64,000 bases of DNA from Myxococcales bacterium (GTDB taxonomy: Bacteria; Myxococcota_A; Polyangia; Polyangiales; Polyangiaceae), in NCBI GenBank assembly GCA_025355005.1, contig JANXLV010000019.1, forward strand, positions 105,574-169,573, in the 5' to 3' direction. Numbering within the stretch: position 1 is the stretch's first letter; the number at the start of each line of letters is the position of its first letter. The notes under the pieces were generated by a model. The model had not been told where the DNA came from. It made no database searches and saw only the letters and a list, made by a program, of their open reading frames with translations. This document shows positions 53,801-64,000 of the stretch, one piece after another. The translations under genes and the position numbers were made by a program.

Positions 53801-54570
53801 GGGGTGCGGCGACTTCTGTGGTGACGGATGACGATGCCGGGATATTTCGAGTCGCGAATCACATAGCGCTCGAACATGCGCTTCGGCTCCTGCGAGAGGC
53901 GAAACGCCCACTCCAGGCCGACCTTGCTCATCCACGATGGAGCGCGCTTCATGGTGCCCGCGATGAAATCGAGCGTGGCGCCGATGCCGAGCATCACGCT
54001 CGGACGGACCTCTTCGCGAATGAGGTTCATCAGGATCTCCTGCTTCGGCGCGCCCAGCGCCATGAGCACGAGGTCCGGCTTCTTCGCCTTGAGGCGATCG
54101 ATCGCTTCCTTGCGCGCCTCCGCCGGAGCGTTGATGTCGATCATGGGCGAATCGGTGCCGACTATCTGGAGCTTCGGGATGCGCGCGCGCAGCTTGTCCG
54201 CGGCCTTTTCTGCGACCCCGGGGCCGGCACCGAAGAGGTAGACGGTGCGACCGCGCTCCGCGGCGAGCTCCATGAGCGGCACGCAGAGGTCCGAGCCGGA
54301 GATCTTCTCCGGCAATGGTGTCTTCATGATCTTGGCGGTGACGAGCAGCGGGAAGCCGTCCACCAGGCTGAGGCTCGCCTCCTCGTAGGCCTCGAGGAAG
54401 CGCGGGTTCTCCTCCGCGAGGACGACGTGATCGACGTTGGGCGTGACGACGTAGCCGCCCTCGCCCTTGGCGACCAGCGCGTCGATGCGCTCGAGCGCGC
54501 CCTGAAACGTGACCACGTCCACGGGCACGCGGCCGATGAAGATGCGGGGCTGGCCTTCCATCTGCGTCAC
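53797..54570 (-). CDS. WecG/TagA/CpsF-family glycosyltransferase
   Basis: GT26-type enzyme that adds a sugar (often ManNAc or ManNAcA type) to a lipid-linked acceptor at the membrane. The 257-residue product has the family motifs VVTPNVDHVVLAEENPRFLE, SLVDGFPLL, VYLFGAGPGVAEKAADKLRA and LVLMALGAPKQEILM, then LGIGATLDFIAGTMKRAPSW. The C-terminal basic helices probably dock to the membrane. Overlaps both neighbours by 4 nt. Confidence 0.93.
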   Translation of the reverse strand: MTQMEGQPRIFIGRVPVDVVTFQGALERIDALVAKGEGGYVVTPNVDHVVLAEENPRFLEAYEEASLSLVDGFPLLVTAKIMKTPLPEKISGSDLCVPLMELAAERGRTVYLFGAGPGVAEKAADKLRARIPKLQIVGTDSPMIDINAPAEARKEAIDRLKAKKPDLVLMALGAPKQEILMNLIREEVRPSVMLGIGATLDFIAGTMKRAPSWMSKVGLEWAFRLSQEPKRMFERYVIRDSKYPGIVIRHHRSRRTP

Positions 54571-55046
54571 CTCTTGGGCGCGATGACGATGGAGCCGAGG
54601 AACTTCGAGCGGCCGACCTCTTCGATCGAGCGCGTCGCGCCGACGCTGGTCGTCTCACCGATGAAGACACCAAGCAGCGCGGCGTCGAGGCCCTGCGCGA
54701 GCGGCACGGTGGTCGCGTTCTCGCTGACGAGCCGGAGCACCACGACGCAGCGCTTGCTGCGGTTCGTGAGGTTGCGGACCTGCTCCTGCACGCGCGGGAG
54801 ATCCTTGAGGCCCATGTCGCGCGCGTCGATCACGATGAGCTCTTGTCCGAGCTCGGCCGCGAGGCGCGCCATGCCGTTCGCGATCTCGAGCATCCCGTCC
54901 GGATCGCGCTTGCTCGAGCCGACGAGCGCGAGCGAGTTCCAGTCGTGCTGCTGGCATCGCAGCCAGAGACGTTGCCAGACGGGATCCCCCGTGTTTGCCG
55001 CAGCAAACGCGCCGGCCGACACCTCGAGGGGACCGCGAACGTTCAC
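54567..55046 (-). CDS. BY-kinase-like protein lacking a Walker A motif
   Basis: A 159-residue protein of no obvious named family. Its pattern recalls the ATPase domain of bacterial tyrosine kinases of polysaccharide systems (CpsD/Wzc type): a first strand SLALVGSSKRDPDGMLEIAN where the P loop should be, then ELIVIDARDMG where Walker A' (DxD) should be, and LLGVFIGETTS near the end. The P-loop GKS/T is absent, so it should not bind ATP in the usual way. The neighbouring Wzz-like protein lacks a fused kinase, so this may be its degenerate partner. Assignment is by pattern only. Confidence 0.6.
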   Translation of the reverse strand: MNVRGPLEVSAGAFAAANTGDPVWQRLWLRCQQHDWNSLALVGSSKRDPDGMLEIANGMARLAAELGQELIVIDARDMGLKDLPRVQEQVRNLTNRSKRCVVVLRLVSENATTVPLAQGLDAALLGVFIGETTSVGATRSIEEVGRSKFLGSIVIAPKR

Positions 55047-55203
55047 GCCTGCCCGTCCTTCGGTCGGTGGGCGTGTACGAGAGCCTCACCCGGGGGGTTC
55101 GCGTGCGTGTTCATAACCGGCTGGCAGTATAGTCAGGGTTTCGATGGGGAGGGAAGTTTCGCCGCGCCCTCACGGGAAAATCCCTGGTAGCATGGTGGCT
55201 TCG

Positions 55204-56463
55204 ATGCGTGCGACTGCCATGCTGCTGCTCCTGGGCTCGGGCCTGGGTCTGAGCCTCTCGAGCTCAGCGTGCATGGTCCGGATCAGCGATCCCTACAAGG
55301 ACTACTCCGCGGACGGCGACGTCACGGGCGCCCCCGCGACTTGCTCCGGCGCCCCCGCAGAAGGCACGGCCACGCAGTCGGGCACGAAGGCGCCACACCT
55401 CATCGGTCGGGTCGCGACCGTCAAGGGCGATCCCGCCGGAACCACGCGGCTCGTCTGGTCGGGGACCACGGTCTCGGCGCGCTGGAACGGCGCGGGCCCG
55501 CTGTTCGTGAAGCTCGCGGTCACGGGGGAGCACGTACGCAGCGACACCCAGAACGATCCCGTCAGCGCCCCCGCGTCCGCGTTCTACTCCGTCTCCATGG
55601 ACGGCCAGCCCGCGACCGTGATCACCGTCGACGCGACCCGGAGCGGCGAGCAGGTGATCCCGCTCGGCACGCCTGCGGCATCTGGCGATCACGAGGTCAC
55701 CCTCGTGCGGGAGTCCGACGCACGCGCAGGAGCGCATCTCTTCTATGGCCTCTTCACGGACCAGGCCGGGAAGGCACCACCCGCGTACCTCGCCTCCACG
55801 GCGCGGCCACGACGCATCCAGCTCATCGGTGACTCCCCGGCGTGCGGCGCTGGCGTGCTGGGAGCGGAGGCCGCGTGCGCGTTCAGCTACGACACGGAGC
55901 GCGCGAGCGACACGTTCGGCGCGCTCGCCGCGGCGACCCTGGACGCAGAGCTCACGACCATCGCAACGCCCACCGTCGGCGTCTTCGTGAACGCCGACGG
56001 CACGGACACGAACACCATCTCCGCCATCTACGCGTGCGCCGACCCCAGCGTCGCGCCGTGCATCACCGCAGGCGACCTCACGAAGGACCCGTCGCCGCCG
56101 CAGGTCATCGTGCTCATGCTGGGCACCAGCGACATCGTCCGCGCCAACGCCAGCGCCTCGGACTTCCAGGGCGCATACGAGACCTTCGTGAAGAGCATCC
56201 GCGCGAGCTATCCGAAGGCGCATGTATTCTGCACGCTTTCGCCGTTGCTCACGGACGTCAACACCAAGAGCCTGCGCACGAGCGTGAAGAACGCCATCCG
56301 CGCCGTCGTCGACGACCTGGCCGACGCCAGGATCTACGCGCTGGACTTCCCGGACCAGGGCACGGAGAACGGCCTCGCCTGCGAGGAGAACCCGAGCACG
56401 AAGACCCACCAGATCATGGCCGGCATCCTCACCAACGCCATCCGCGAAAAGACCTGCTGGTAG
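55204..56463 (+). CDS. CE2-like SGNH esterase, secreted
   Basis: 419 residues with a signal sequence ending near SSAC (possible lipobox, Cys23). The layout is that of carbohydrate esterase family 2: a beta-sandwich domain (about 50-190) followed by an SGNH hydrolase with IGDSPACGAG (catalytic Ser), VLMLGTSDIV (block III-like) and a late TKTHQ holding the His. It would remove acetyl or similar groups from a polysaccharide. ATG at 55204 is used; 55192 would add four residues. Divergent from the BY-kinase-like gene. Confidence 0.82.
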   Translation: MRATAMLLLLGSGLGLSLSSSACMVRISDPYKDYSADGDVTGAPATCSGAPAEGTATQSGTKAPHLIGRVATVKGDPAGTTRLVWSGTTVSARWNGAGPLFVKLAVTGEHVRSDTQNDPVSAPASAFYSVSMDGQPATVITVDATRSGEQVIPLGTPAASGDHEVTLVRESDARAGAHLFYGLFTDQAGKAPPAYLASTARPRRIQLIGDSPACGAGVLGAEAACAFSYDTERASDTFGALAAATLDAELTTIATPTVGVFVNADGTDTNTISAIYACADPSVAPCITAGDLTKDPSPPQVIVLMLGTSDIVRANASASDFQGAYETFVKSIRASYPKAHVFCTLSPLLTDVNTKSLRTSVKNAIRAVVDDLADARIYALDFPDQGTENGLACEENPSTKTHQIMAGILTNAIREKTCW

Positions 56464-56475
56464 CGCACGACGAAC

Positions 56476-58122
56476 ATGGCACCGCCGCCCAACCAGCCAC
56501 CAAAGCCGCCGTTCCGCCCCCCGATGCGGTCCATGCCCATGCGGCCTCAGATGACGTCGCAGCAGGAGTTCGAGTCCATGCAGGCGCGCGTGGGCGCGAT
56601 GTACGGCGCGTTCGGCGGCAAGCAGGTCGGCCCCGCCGTCGCGGACCAGGACCCGCTGCTCGACAACCATCTGAAGCCCACGCTGAGACTGTTCGGGATC
56701 ATCGCGGCGATCTCCGCGCCCATCACGCTGGTGCTCGGCGCGCAGAACATCCTCGTCAACATCGTCGCGGGGCTCGTGTTCGCGGTCTTCCTCTACAACA
56801 CCATCGGTCGCAAGCCGGCGTGGCAGTCCGCGCGCATCATGCTCGCCGTCTGCCTCTTCATCGAGGCGCCGCAGGAGACGGCGACGCTCTGGCAGAGCCC
56901 GCTGCGCCTGGCTGACGTGGCGCTCTACGCGAGCTTGAAGGAGTTCATGGGCGTGCCGGGAATGTCCCTGCCCTTCTTCTTCTTCGCGATGCTCGGTCTG
57001 TTCTGGCGCGGCCGCAAGGCGGTGAAGAAGGACATCGTGCCGAAGCCTCCGCGCATCGCGGTGCAGCTCTTCACGGGCTTCTTGATCTCGCTCGCGCTGC
57101 TCGAAGGATGGGGCATCGCGCGCGGCGGCGCCATCCAGCCCAGCTTCTTCCAGATCCTGCAGCTGCTCACGCTGCCCATCTGCGGCCTGGCGTTCCTCTA
57201 CTCGTTTCGCGGCAGCGAAGATCTCGCCGCCATCGGCTGCATAGTCGTCGCGGCCGCGGTCGTGCGCAGCGCATACGTGGTGGTGATCTATGTGATCTGG
57301 GCTTCTGCATTCCGCAACGAGGAGGGCTTCTTCGTCACCACCCACTCCGACTCGATGCTCTTCGTCGCAGGCATCACCTTCATCCTGGCGTTCCTGCTGG
57401 AGCACCGGAACAAGAAGACGCTGCTCAAGGGCATCGGTCTCATCCTTGCGATCCTCGTCGGCGTCGCGCTCAACAACCGCCGCCTCGCGTTCGTCAGCCT
57501 CGGCTTCCTGCCGGTGATGGTGTTCCTCTCGCTCAAGCCGAGCGCCATCAAGCGCCGCCTCACGCGCGCGCTCGTGATCGTCGGCATCCTGGGCACCGCG
57601 TATTTCATGGTCGGCAGCCAGATCAAGGAGGGCGCCATCTTCGCGCCCGCGCGGCAGGCCATGAGCGTCCTCAACCAGAACGACACGTCCAGCGAGTCGC
57701 GCGACGTCGAGAACTTCAACCTCATCCTCACCTTGAAGGACGCGCCCATCTTCGGTCACGGCTTCGGCCACGAGTACATCGAGAAGCTGAAGGTCACGGA
57801 CATCTCGGACCTCTTCGCGCTTTACTTGTATATTCCACACAACGGCGTGCTCTGGCTCTGGAGCGTGGGCGGCGTGGTGGGCTTCGCGGCGATATGGTTC
57901 ATCTACCCCGTGGCGGCGACGCTCGCGGTGCGCGTCATGCGCCGCGGAAGAACGCCCATGGAGCGCGCGGCAGGCCTGGGATGCCTGGGCGTGTCGATCG
58001 CCACCGTCACCCAGTGCTGGGGCGACCAGGGGTTCCACTCTTACATGACGCTTGTGCTCTTCTCGCTCACGCTAGGCGTCGCGGCCCGCCTGAACGCCCT
58101 TGCAGACGGAAGCGGGCTCTGA
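56476..58122 (+). CDS. O-antigen polymerase/ligase-like (Wzy-type) membrane protein
   Basis: 548 residues with about eleven to twelve hydrophobic helices. A Pro-rich cytoplasmic N-terminus comes first. The large loop near residues 400-450 (SSESRDVENFNLILTLKDAP, FGHGFGHEYIEKL) resembles the periplasmic loop of Wzy_C-type polymerases, with a GHGFG motif. It probably polymerises lipid-linked repeat units at the periplasmic face. Starts 12 bp after the esterase. Confidence 0.85.
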   Translation: MAPPPNQPPKPPFRPPMRSMPMRPQMTSQQEFESMQARVGAMYGAFGGKQVGPAVADQDPLLDNHLKPTLRLFGIIAAISAPITLVLGAQNILVNIVAGLVFAVFLYNTIGRKPAWQSARIMLAVCLFIEAPQETATLWQSPLRLADVALYASLKEFMGVPGMSLPFFFFAMLGLFWRGRKAVKKDIVPKPPRIAVQLFTGFLISLALLEGWGIARGGAIQPSFFQILQLLTLPICGLAFLYSFRGSEDLAAIGCIVVAAAVVRSAYVVVIYVIWASAFRNEEGFFVTTHSDSMLFVAGITFILAFLLEHRNKKTLLKGIGLILAILVGVALNNRRLAFVSLGFLPVMVFLSLKPSAIKRRLTRALVIVGILGTAYFMVGSQIKEGAIFAPARQAMSVLNQNDTSSESRDVENFNLILTLKDAPIFGHGFGHEYIEKLKVTDISDLFALYLYIPHNGVLWLWSVGGVVGFAAIWFIYPVAATLAVRVMRRGRTPMERAAGLGCLGVSIATVTQCWGDQGFHSYMTLVLFSLTLGVAARLNALADGSGL

Positions 58123-58205
58123 GCCAGGCTGAGGGCCGAAAAGGCCGCTGAAAGGCGAGTTTTTGGGTCCATTCCTGGGCGCCCTGCTACCATCCTTCGG
58201 TCACT

Positions 58206-60185
<1,980 letters not shown>

Positions 60186-60237
60186 CGTAGAACGCTGAGG
60201 GTTCTTCCACGATGGTCGACTCCGTGAGAGGTGAGCG

Positions 60238-61749
60238 ATGAACGACGGGACGCTGTTTCGCCCGGACCAGGGTTCGGGTGGTGGCGCGCGTGGCGGTGGC
60301 GGTGGCGGTGGCCGGCGCGGTGGTGGTGGTGGGCGCGGGCCTACCAACAGCGACGACGACGAGATTCAAGTCACCCTGAAGGACCGCTTCTTCGAGGCCA
60401 CGCGCTCCGCGAGGCGACGCATGGGGCTCACCGTGGTGCTCCTGCTTATCGGCCTGGCGGCCACGATCATCGCCGCCATCCTGGCGCCGCGTTCGTACGA
60501 GAGCGAGGCCGAGGTCCTCGTGGCGCGTACGCAGATCATCCAGGGCGGCAATGCGTTCTCGCCGACTGGCGACGAGCGCAAGGACATCGCCAAGGAGTTC
60601 GAGGCGCAGATCTATTCGCGCGACAATCTCGCGTCGATCGTGAAGCAGGCGGAGCTCGTGGAGCGCTGGGACGCGATGCGCCAGCCGCACCGCCGCATGA
60701 TCGACAAGCTCAACACGATCATGGGCCAGCCCAAGTTCACCGACGAGCAGAAGACGAACACGCTCATCCAGACGATCGAGGCGAAGCTCAAGGTCAACAT
60801 CGACACGACCACCGTGCACCTGTCGATCGAGTGGTCCGAGCCGGAAGCGGCGCGCGACATCATCCAGGCCGCTCTGAAAAACTTCCAGGACTCGCGCTAC
60901 GGCATCGAGGTCGGCGTGTTCCCCGAGAAGGTGAAGATCCTCGACTCGAACATGCAGCGCGCGCGCGGTGACTTCGACAAGGCGTTCCAGGAGCTGCAAA
61001 ACCGGCTCGCACCCACCACGAGCGCGACGCAGAAGAAGACCATCTACGTACAGCGCCCGGGGCAGCCGCCCGTCGCCGTCGCCGCTGGTGACTCAGCCGC
61101 CGCGCGTCAGCTCGCGGACGTGGACGGAAAGATCCAGGCAGCGGAGGAGCAGAAGCGCCAGCGCGTCAACGATCTGAACCAGAAGCTGTCCGAGATGTCG
61201 CAGACCTACGCGGCCGGGCACCCCGACATCATCGCGTTGAAGCAGAACATCGCGAACACGCAGCAGGACAGCCTGGAGCTCACGGCGCTTCGGCAGCAAC
61301 AGAAGGACCTGCGCGCGCAGGTCGCCGCAGCCACGTCGGCGGCGGGCGGCGGTGCAGAGACCCCAGGGCAGCGGATGGCTGTCCAGGTCGCGGTGGGGCC
61401 GGATCCTGCCAATGCATTGCCCAAGTCCTCCGACGACGTGCGCGCGCAGTTCGATGCGGCGCAGCGCAAGTACGAGGCGATGATGGTGCAGCTCGAGGCT
61501 GCCCGGAACGAACAGCAGCTCGCGGAGGCGGCGTTCAAGCACAAGTACTCCGTGACGCACCCTCCGGAGGCGTCGGCAAAACCGAAGCGACCGGTCGGCG
61601 CGATCGCGTCGCTCATCGGCGCCATCGCCACGATCCTGCTCGCGCTCGCGGTCGCGTCTCTGGCAGACCGCCTGTCCGGCATCTTCTTCGAGCCGCGCGA
61701 CGTACGCGATCGCCTTGGACTGCCCGTGTTCGCCACGATGAAGTGGTGA
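60238..61749 (+). CDS. Wzz-like polysaccharide co-polymerase
   Basis: 503 residues with the PCP layout: Gly/Arg-rich cytoplasmic N-terminus (about 12-34), first membrane helix near 62-83, a periplasmic domain with long coiled regions (about 250-350 and 400-440), and a second helix near 463-485, followed by RDVRDRLGLPVFATMKW. It sets chain length or drives export. There is no fused tyrosine-kinase domain, unlike Wzc. AGAGG precedes the ATG. The stop codon lies within the first unit of a 12-bp tandem repeat. Confidence 0.88.
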   Translation: MNDGTLFRPDQGSGGGARGGGGGGGRRGGGGGRGPTNSDDDEIQVTLKDRFFEATRSARRRMGLTVVLLLIGLAATIIAAILAPRSYESEAEVLVARTQIIQGGNAFSPTGDERKDIAKEFEAQIYSRDNLASIVKQAELVERWDAMRQPHRRMIDKLNTIMGQPKFTDEQKTNTLIQTIEAKLKVNIDTTTVHLSIEWSEPEAARDIIQAALKNFQDSRYGIEVGVFPEKVKILDSNMQRARGDFDKAFQELQNRLAPTTSATQKKTIYVQRPGQPPVAVAAGDSAAARQLADVDGKIQAAEEQKRQRVNDLNQKLSEMSQTYAAGHPDIIALKQNIANTQQDSLELTALRQQQKDLRAQVAAATSAAGGGAETPGQRMAVQVAVGPDPANALPKSSDDVRAQFDAAQRKYEAMMVQLEAARNEQQLAEAAFKHKYSVTHPPEASAKPKRPVGAIASLIGAIATILLALAVASLADRLSGIFFEPRDVRDRLGLPVFATMKW

Positions 61750-61797
61750 AGCAAGTGGTGAAGCAAGGGTGAAGCAAGTGGTGAAGCAAGTGGTGAC
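61741..61797 (+). repeat. 12-bp tandem repeat across the wzz-like stop
   Basis: Units of AAGTGGTGAAGC: two perfect copies, one with a base lost, one perfect, one partial. The first holds the last two codons and stop of the Wzz-like gene. Each further unit again contains TGA. It lies just before the outer-membrane barrel gene. Confidence 0.88.
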
Positions 61798-61838
61798 GGC
61801 ACCTCCAAGAAACTGATAGAACGGGAGCTTCCAGGCCG

Positions 61839-63083
61839 ATGCTCCCGTTCATCCACGTGCCAATGGCGCCGCTTCAAACGGTGACTGTCCAAGCCAGGAC
61901 TGAGGCGCGGGATGCGCACGGGACCGACCCGAACGATCTCGAGCTCGAGGTCGCGCCGCTCGTTCGCTACGACGCCCTCTGGAACCACGCGAACGGTCAC
62001 TTCGTCGCGCTCTACAATCCGCACCTCACCTACGCCACCGCGGACTCGGACCCGTCGCAGACGATCGACGGCAAATCGTCCTTCCTCCAGCTCCACAGCG
62101 TGAGCCTTGGGTTGGAGGTCGAGCGGCAGCGCTACCACATCACCTCGTACGGCAACTTCGCGTACGGCCCCGTGAGCAGCACCGCGCTCCTCGCGGCGTT
62201 CACCAAGCCGTGGCTGGGCGAGGGGTTGCCCCCGCCGCCGACCGTGATCATCCCCGCCAAGTTCGGGACCGTCGGCGCGGACGGGCACATCAGCACCACC
62301 ATCTTCACGCTGCTCTTTGCGCAGGTGCAGCTCGCCGTGCCGATCTACCTGTCGCACCGGCTCACGCTGACTCCGCTGGTGACGTACAGCGCGTTCGGCG
62401 GTGCGGACTCTGCCTCGCGCTTGCCTCTGCCGATGGTGCGGGGTCCAGGCGCCAGCCTCTCGCTCGACGTGAAGGCCACGCGGCAGGACGTCTTCAAGTC
62501 GAAGGTCGGTGGTGGTCAGGCGCAGGCCTTCTTCGACGGCGACCGCGCAGGCCCCGGCTTCTACCTGGCCGAGGTCGAAGAGCGCTACACGCACAAGTAC
62601 TCGGAGCGCTCGCAGAGCGAGCTGGCGATGGGCGCATCCGTCGCAAGCGACCAGTTCACCGGCACACGCCTCTTCCCGCAGGCGGAGGCGAACTCCGTCG
62701 TGGGCATGCATACCCGGCAGCTGGAGACGAAGTTCGCGGGCGTCGTGCGTGTCGGCCGGTGGCTCGACATCTTCGCCGGCAATCCGGAGCAGCGCGCGGA
62801 GGTCATCGGGGCCGTCAACGTGACGTTCATGAACGCGTTCACGCTGCGCGCGCAAGGCGCGTACGCGCGCGTGCTGAAGGACTCGACCGTCGAGGTGCCG
62901 CCGCAGTACTCGATCGTATATGGCGAGGGTGGAGCGATCTACAAATTCACGCGTGCGTTGTCGGCGGATGTGTCGGGGCGGTACTCGCATCAGGAGTTCG
63001 CGAACGCGCAGAAGGACGGCGTGACGAACCAGCTGCTCGTGATCCTGGGGATCACGTACGCGCCGCATGATTTGAAGCTGTAG
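61839..63083 (+). CDS. Predicted outer-membrane beta-barrel protein of the exopolysaccharide locus
   Basis: 414 residues, rich in alternating polar/hydrophobic strands (NGHFVALYNPHLTYATADSD, TLTPLVTYSAFGGADSA, GEGGAIYKFTRALSADVSGR, YSHQEFANAQ) and ending in strands like an outer-membrane barrel. Similar barrels occur at the end of Wzx/Wzy-type loci in this group. Oddly, no signal peptide is present: the ATG at 61839 is the only start possible, since the frame upstream carries a stop at 61794 and no start codon between. Either export is unusual or the 5' end is damaged. Confidence 0.7.
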   Translation: MLPFIHVPMAPLQTVTVQARTEARDAHGTDPNDLELEVAPLVRYDALWNHANGHFVALYNPHLTYATADSDPSQTIDGKSSFLQLHSVSLGLEVERQRYHITSYGNFAYGPVSSTALLAAFTKPWLGEGLPPPPTVIIPAKFGTVGADGHISTTIFTLLFAQVQLAVPIYLSHRLTLTPLVTYSAFGGADSASRLPLPMVRGPGASLSLDVKATRQDVFKSKVGGGQAQAFFDGDRAGPGFYLAEVEERYTHKYSERSQSELAMGASVASDQFTGTRLFPQAEANSVVGMHTRQLETKFAGVVRVGRWLDIFAGNPEQRAEVIGAVNVTFMNAFTLRAQGAYARVLKDSTVEVPPQYSIVYGEGGAIYKFTRALSADVSGRYSHQEFANAQKDGVTNQLLVILGITYAPHDLKL

Positions 63084-63394
63084 GACCGTGGGCCGCGACG
63101 TCGATGTCGCCTGGACGGCACGTCGAGCGGTGGACCCCCGGACGTCCACGCGAGCCCGTGAAATCGAGCCGTTTTCCCGCCGCAGCGGCACGTGTCGCAT
63201 GTGGAACGCCGCGTGCTTGTTACTGCGCGAGGGAGCTCTCCACTCCTCGAGGCCAGTGTCTCCCAATGGGGCATTTCTCACGGCTTTCTGATGACCGTCT
63301 GCCTGGTAACGCGCGCTACCAGGCACTAGTGTCTTCCCGCGAGTTGCGCGCGCCATCTTTTCCGTCGTTCACGACCCTCGAAAGGGACCCGAAC
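63084..63394. other. 311-bp intergenic region
   Basis: Between the barrel gene and the YceI gene. It holds no gene I would defend. The clear feature is the hairpin at 63301-63324. The promoter of the YceI gene presumably lies between the hairpin and 63394, but no convincing -35/-10 pair is visible. Confidence 0.65.
63301..63324. terminator. Strong stem-loop, possible terminator or regulatory hairpin
   Basis: A perfect 8-bp inverted repeat (GCCTGGTA / TACCAGGC) with an 8-base loop. No T run follows on either strand, so a simple intrinsic terminator is doubtful; an operator for a dimeric regulator 71 bp before the YceI start codon is equally possible. Confidence 0.5.
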
Positions 63395-63949
63395 ATGCGA
63401 GCTTCGAGAAACGCTTTTCTTGCACCCGTTCTGGCGATCGGCCTTGTGGCGCTCTCTTTCCTGACCCCAGGGGACGCAGACGCGAAGCTCGCAGGTAGCG
63501 CCGGCAGCGCCACGTTCCATGCGAAGGCGACGCCGGGCGATCTGTCGATCGACGGCACCACGAACGATGTCGCGGTCGCGGACGACGGCACGAATGTGAC
63601 GGTGACCGTTCAGCTCGGCAGCATCACGACGGGGATCGGCCTGCGCGACCGGCACACGAAGAAGTACCTCGAGGTCTCGAAGTTCAGCAGCACGCAGCTC
63701 CAGGTCGCGCGCTCGGGGCTGAACTGGAACGGCGGCAGTGGCGACGCGACCGGCGCGCTCACCATCCACGGCCAGACCAGGCAGACGCCCTTCCACTACA
63801 CCGCGACGAAGAACGGCAAGAGCTTCACCGTCAAGGGCACCACACACATCAAGCTCACGGACTTCGGTATCGAGATTCCTTCGTACGTAGGGGTCACCGT
63901 GAAGAACGACGTGGACGTCGATATCTCCTTCACAGCCGTAGACGATTGA
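63395..63949 (+). CDS. YceI-family secreted lipid-binding-type protein
   Basis: 184 residues from the ATG at 63395 with AAGGGA upstream. A signal peptide (cut after ADA, residue 30) is followed by the YceI beta-barrel pattern: GSATFHAKATPGDLSIDGTT, LRDRHTKKYLEVSKFSSTQL, TGALTIHGQTRQTPFHYTAT and FGIEIPSYVGVTVKNDVDVD. Members bind isoprenoid chains or amphiphiles in the periplasm. Stands alone; the last gene of the window. The 51 bp after it show nothing. Confidence 0.9.
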   Translation: MRASRNAFLAPVLAIGLVALSFLTPGDADAKLAGSAGSATFHAKATPGDLSIDGTTNDVAVADDGTNVTVTVQLGSITTGIGLRDRHTKKYLEVSKFSSTQLQVARSGLNWNGGSGDATGALTIHGQTRQTPFHYTATKNGKSFTVKGTTHIKLTDFGIEIPSYVGVTVKNDVDVDISFTAVDD

Positions 63950-64000
63950 AACGACTCTGGCGATCGGCGCCGCTTCTCGAATAACGTGAACTCTACATCT

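Noticed and set aside
55264..58038. Long open frame antisense to the esterase and polymerase genes
   Set aside because: Arg/His/Asp-rich low-complexity product with no membrane or domain signature; it runs across two well-supported genes.
61206..63356. Long open frame antisense to the co-polymerase and barrel genes
   Set aside because: Same compositional signs of a shadow frame; no recognisable domain, and it crosses the 12-bp repeat in a frame that gives only repeated residues.

Overview
The window is high-GC DNA (roughly two thirds G+C by eye) with tightly packed genes. The gene mix points to a flagellated member of the Myxococcota, probably in or near the Polyangia. The clues are Cys-rich lipoproteins with Dickkopf-like spacing, a eukaryotic-type Ser/Thr kinase with a long Pro/Gly-rich tail, many enhancer-binding regulators, many secreted proteins of unknown role, and an exopolysaccharide locus. 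Well-known fruiting myxobacteria have no flagella, so a complete flagellar supercluster is notable. The lineage is inferred from gene content, not from a marker gene.

Region 1 (1-29,880) is one continuous flagellar and motility cluster. On the minus strand, reading right to left from 14,243: flgB-flgC-fliE-fliF-fliG-fliH-fliI-fliJ (rod, MS ring, C ring, export ATPase), then flgD-flgE-fliL-fliM-fliN-fliO-fliP-fliQ-fliR-flhB-flhA (hook, switch, export gate). flhA is cut by the left edge. On the plus strand from 14,409: two sigma-54 activators, flbD-motA-motB, two secreted-protein genes, flgG-flgA-flgH-flgI-flgJ (distal rod, P and L rings), flgM-flgN-flgK-flgL, csrA, a Maf-type flagellin glycosyltransferase and the flagellin gene. 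I do not see fliA, fliD, fliS, fliK, flgF, fliW, flhF, flhG or chemotaxis genes.

Region 2 (29,895-44,947) is mixed: a lipoprotein, a membrane-anchored M28 peptidase, a large Cys-repeat lipoprotein, an SDR, then a redox module (GMC oxidoreductase, lipocalin-like protein, RetSat/CrtI-type flavoprotein) likely acting on a lipid or terpenoid. Several lipoproteins and a ferritin-like diiron protein follow. Region 3 (44,944-52,303) holds a VIT/VWA protein in an operon with an ECF-like sigma factor, a DUF4015-type glycosidase, and a tandem pair of membrane-anchored beta-propeller proteins.

Region 4 (52,484-63,083) is an exopolysaccharide locus: a 58-residue membrane protein, GH5 cellulase-like lipoprotein, WecG/TagA/CpsF glycosyltransferase, a degenerate BY-kinase-like protein, a CE2-like esterase, a Wzy-like polymerase, a Ser/Thr kinase, a Wzz-like co-polymerase and a predicted outer-membrane barrel. 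A YceI-family gene closes the window.

The strongest pattern is regulatory. Sequences resembling sigma-54 -24/-12 promoters occur upstream of flgG and the second activator at ordinary distances. At csrA, flgD, motB, fliG and flhA, and in weaker form at flgL, such an element sits at one fixed distance: the C of its -12 GC is exactly 14 nt before the start codon, and no Shine-Dalgarno sequence is visible. I checked the annotated starts by hand and found no non-flagellar start with this geometry. This suggests leaderless sigma-54 transcripts confined to the motility genes.
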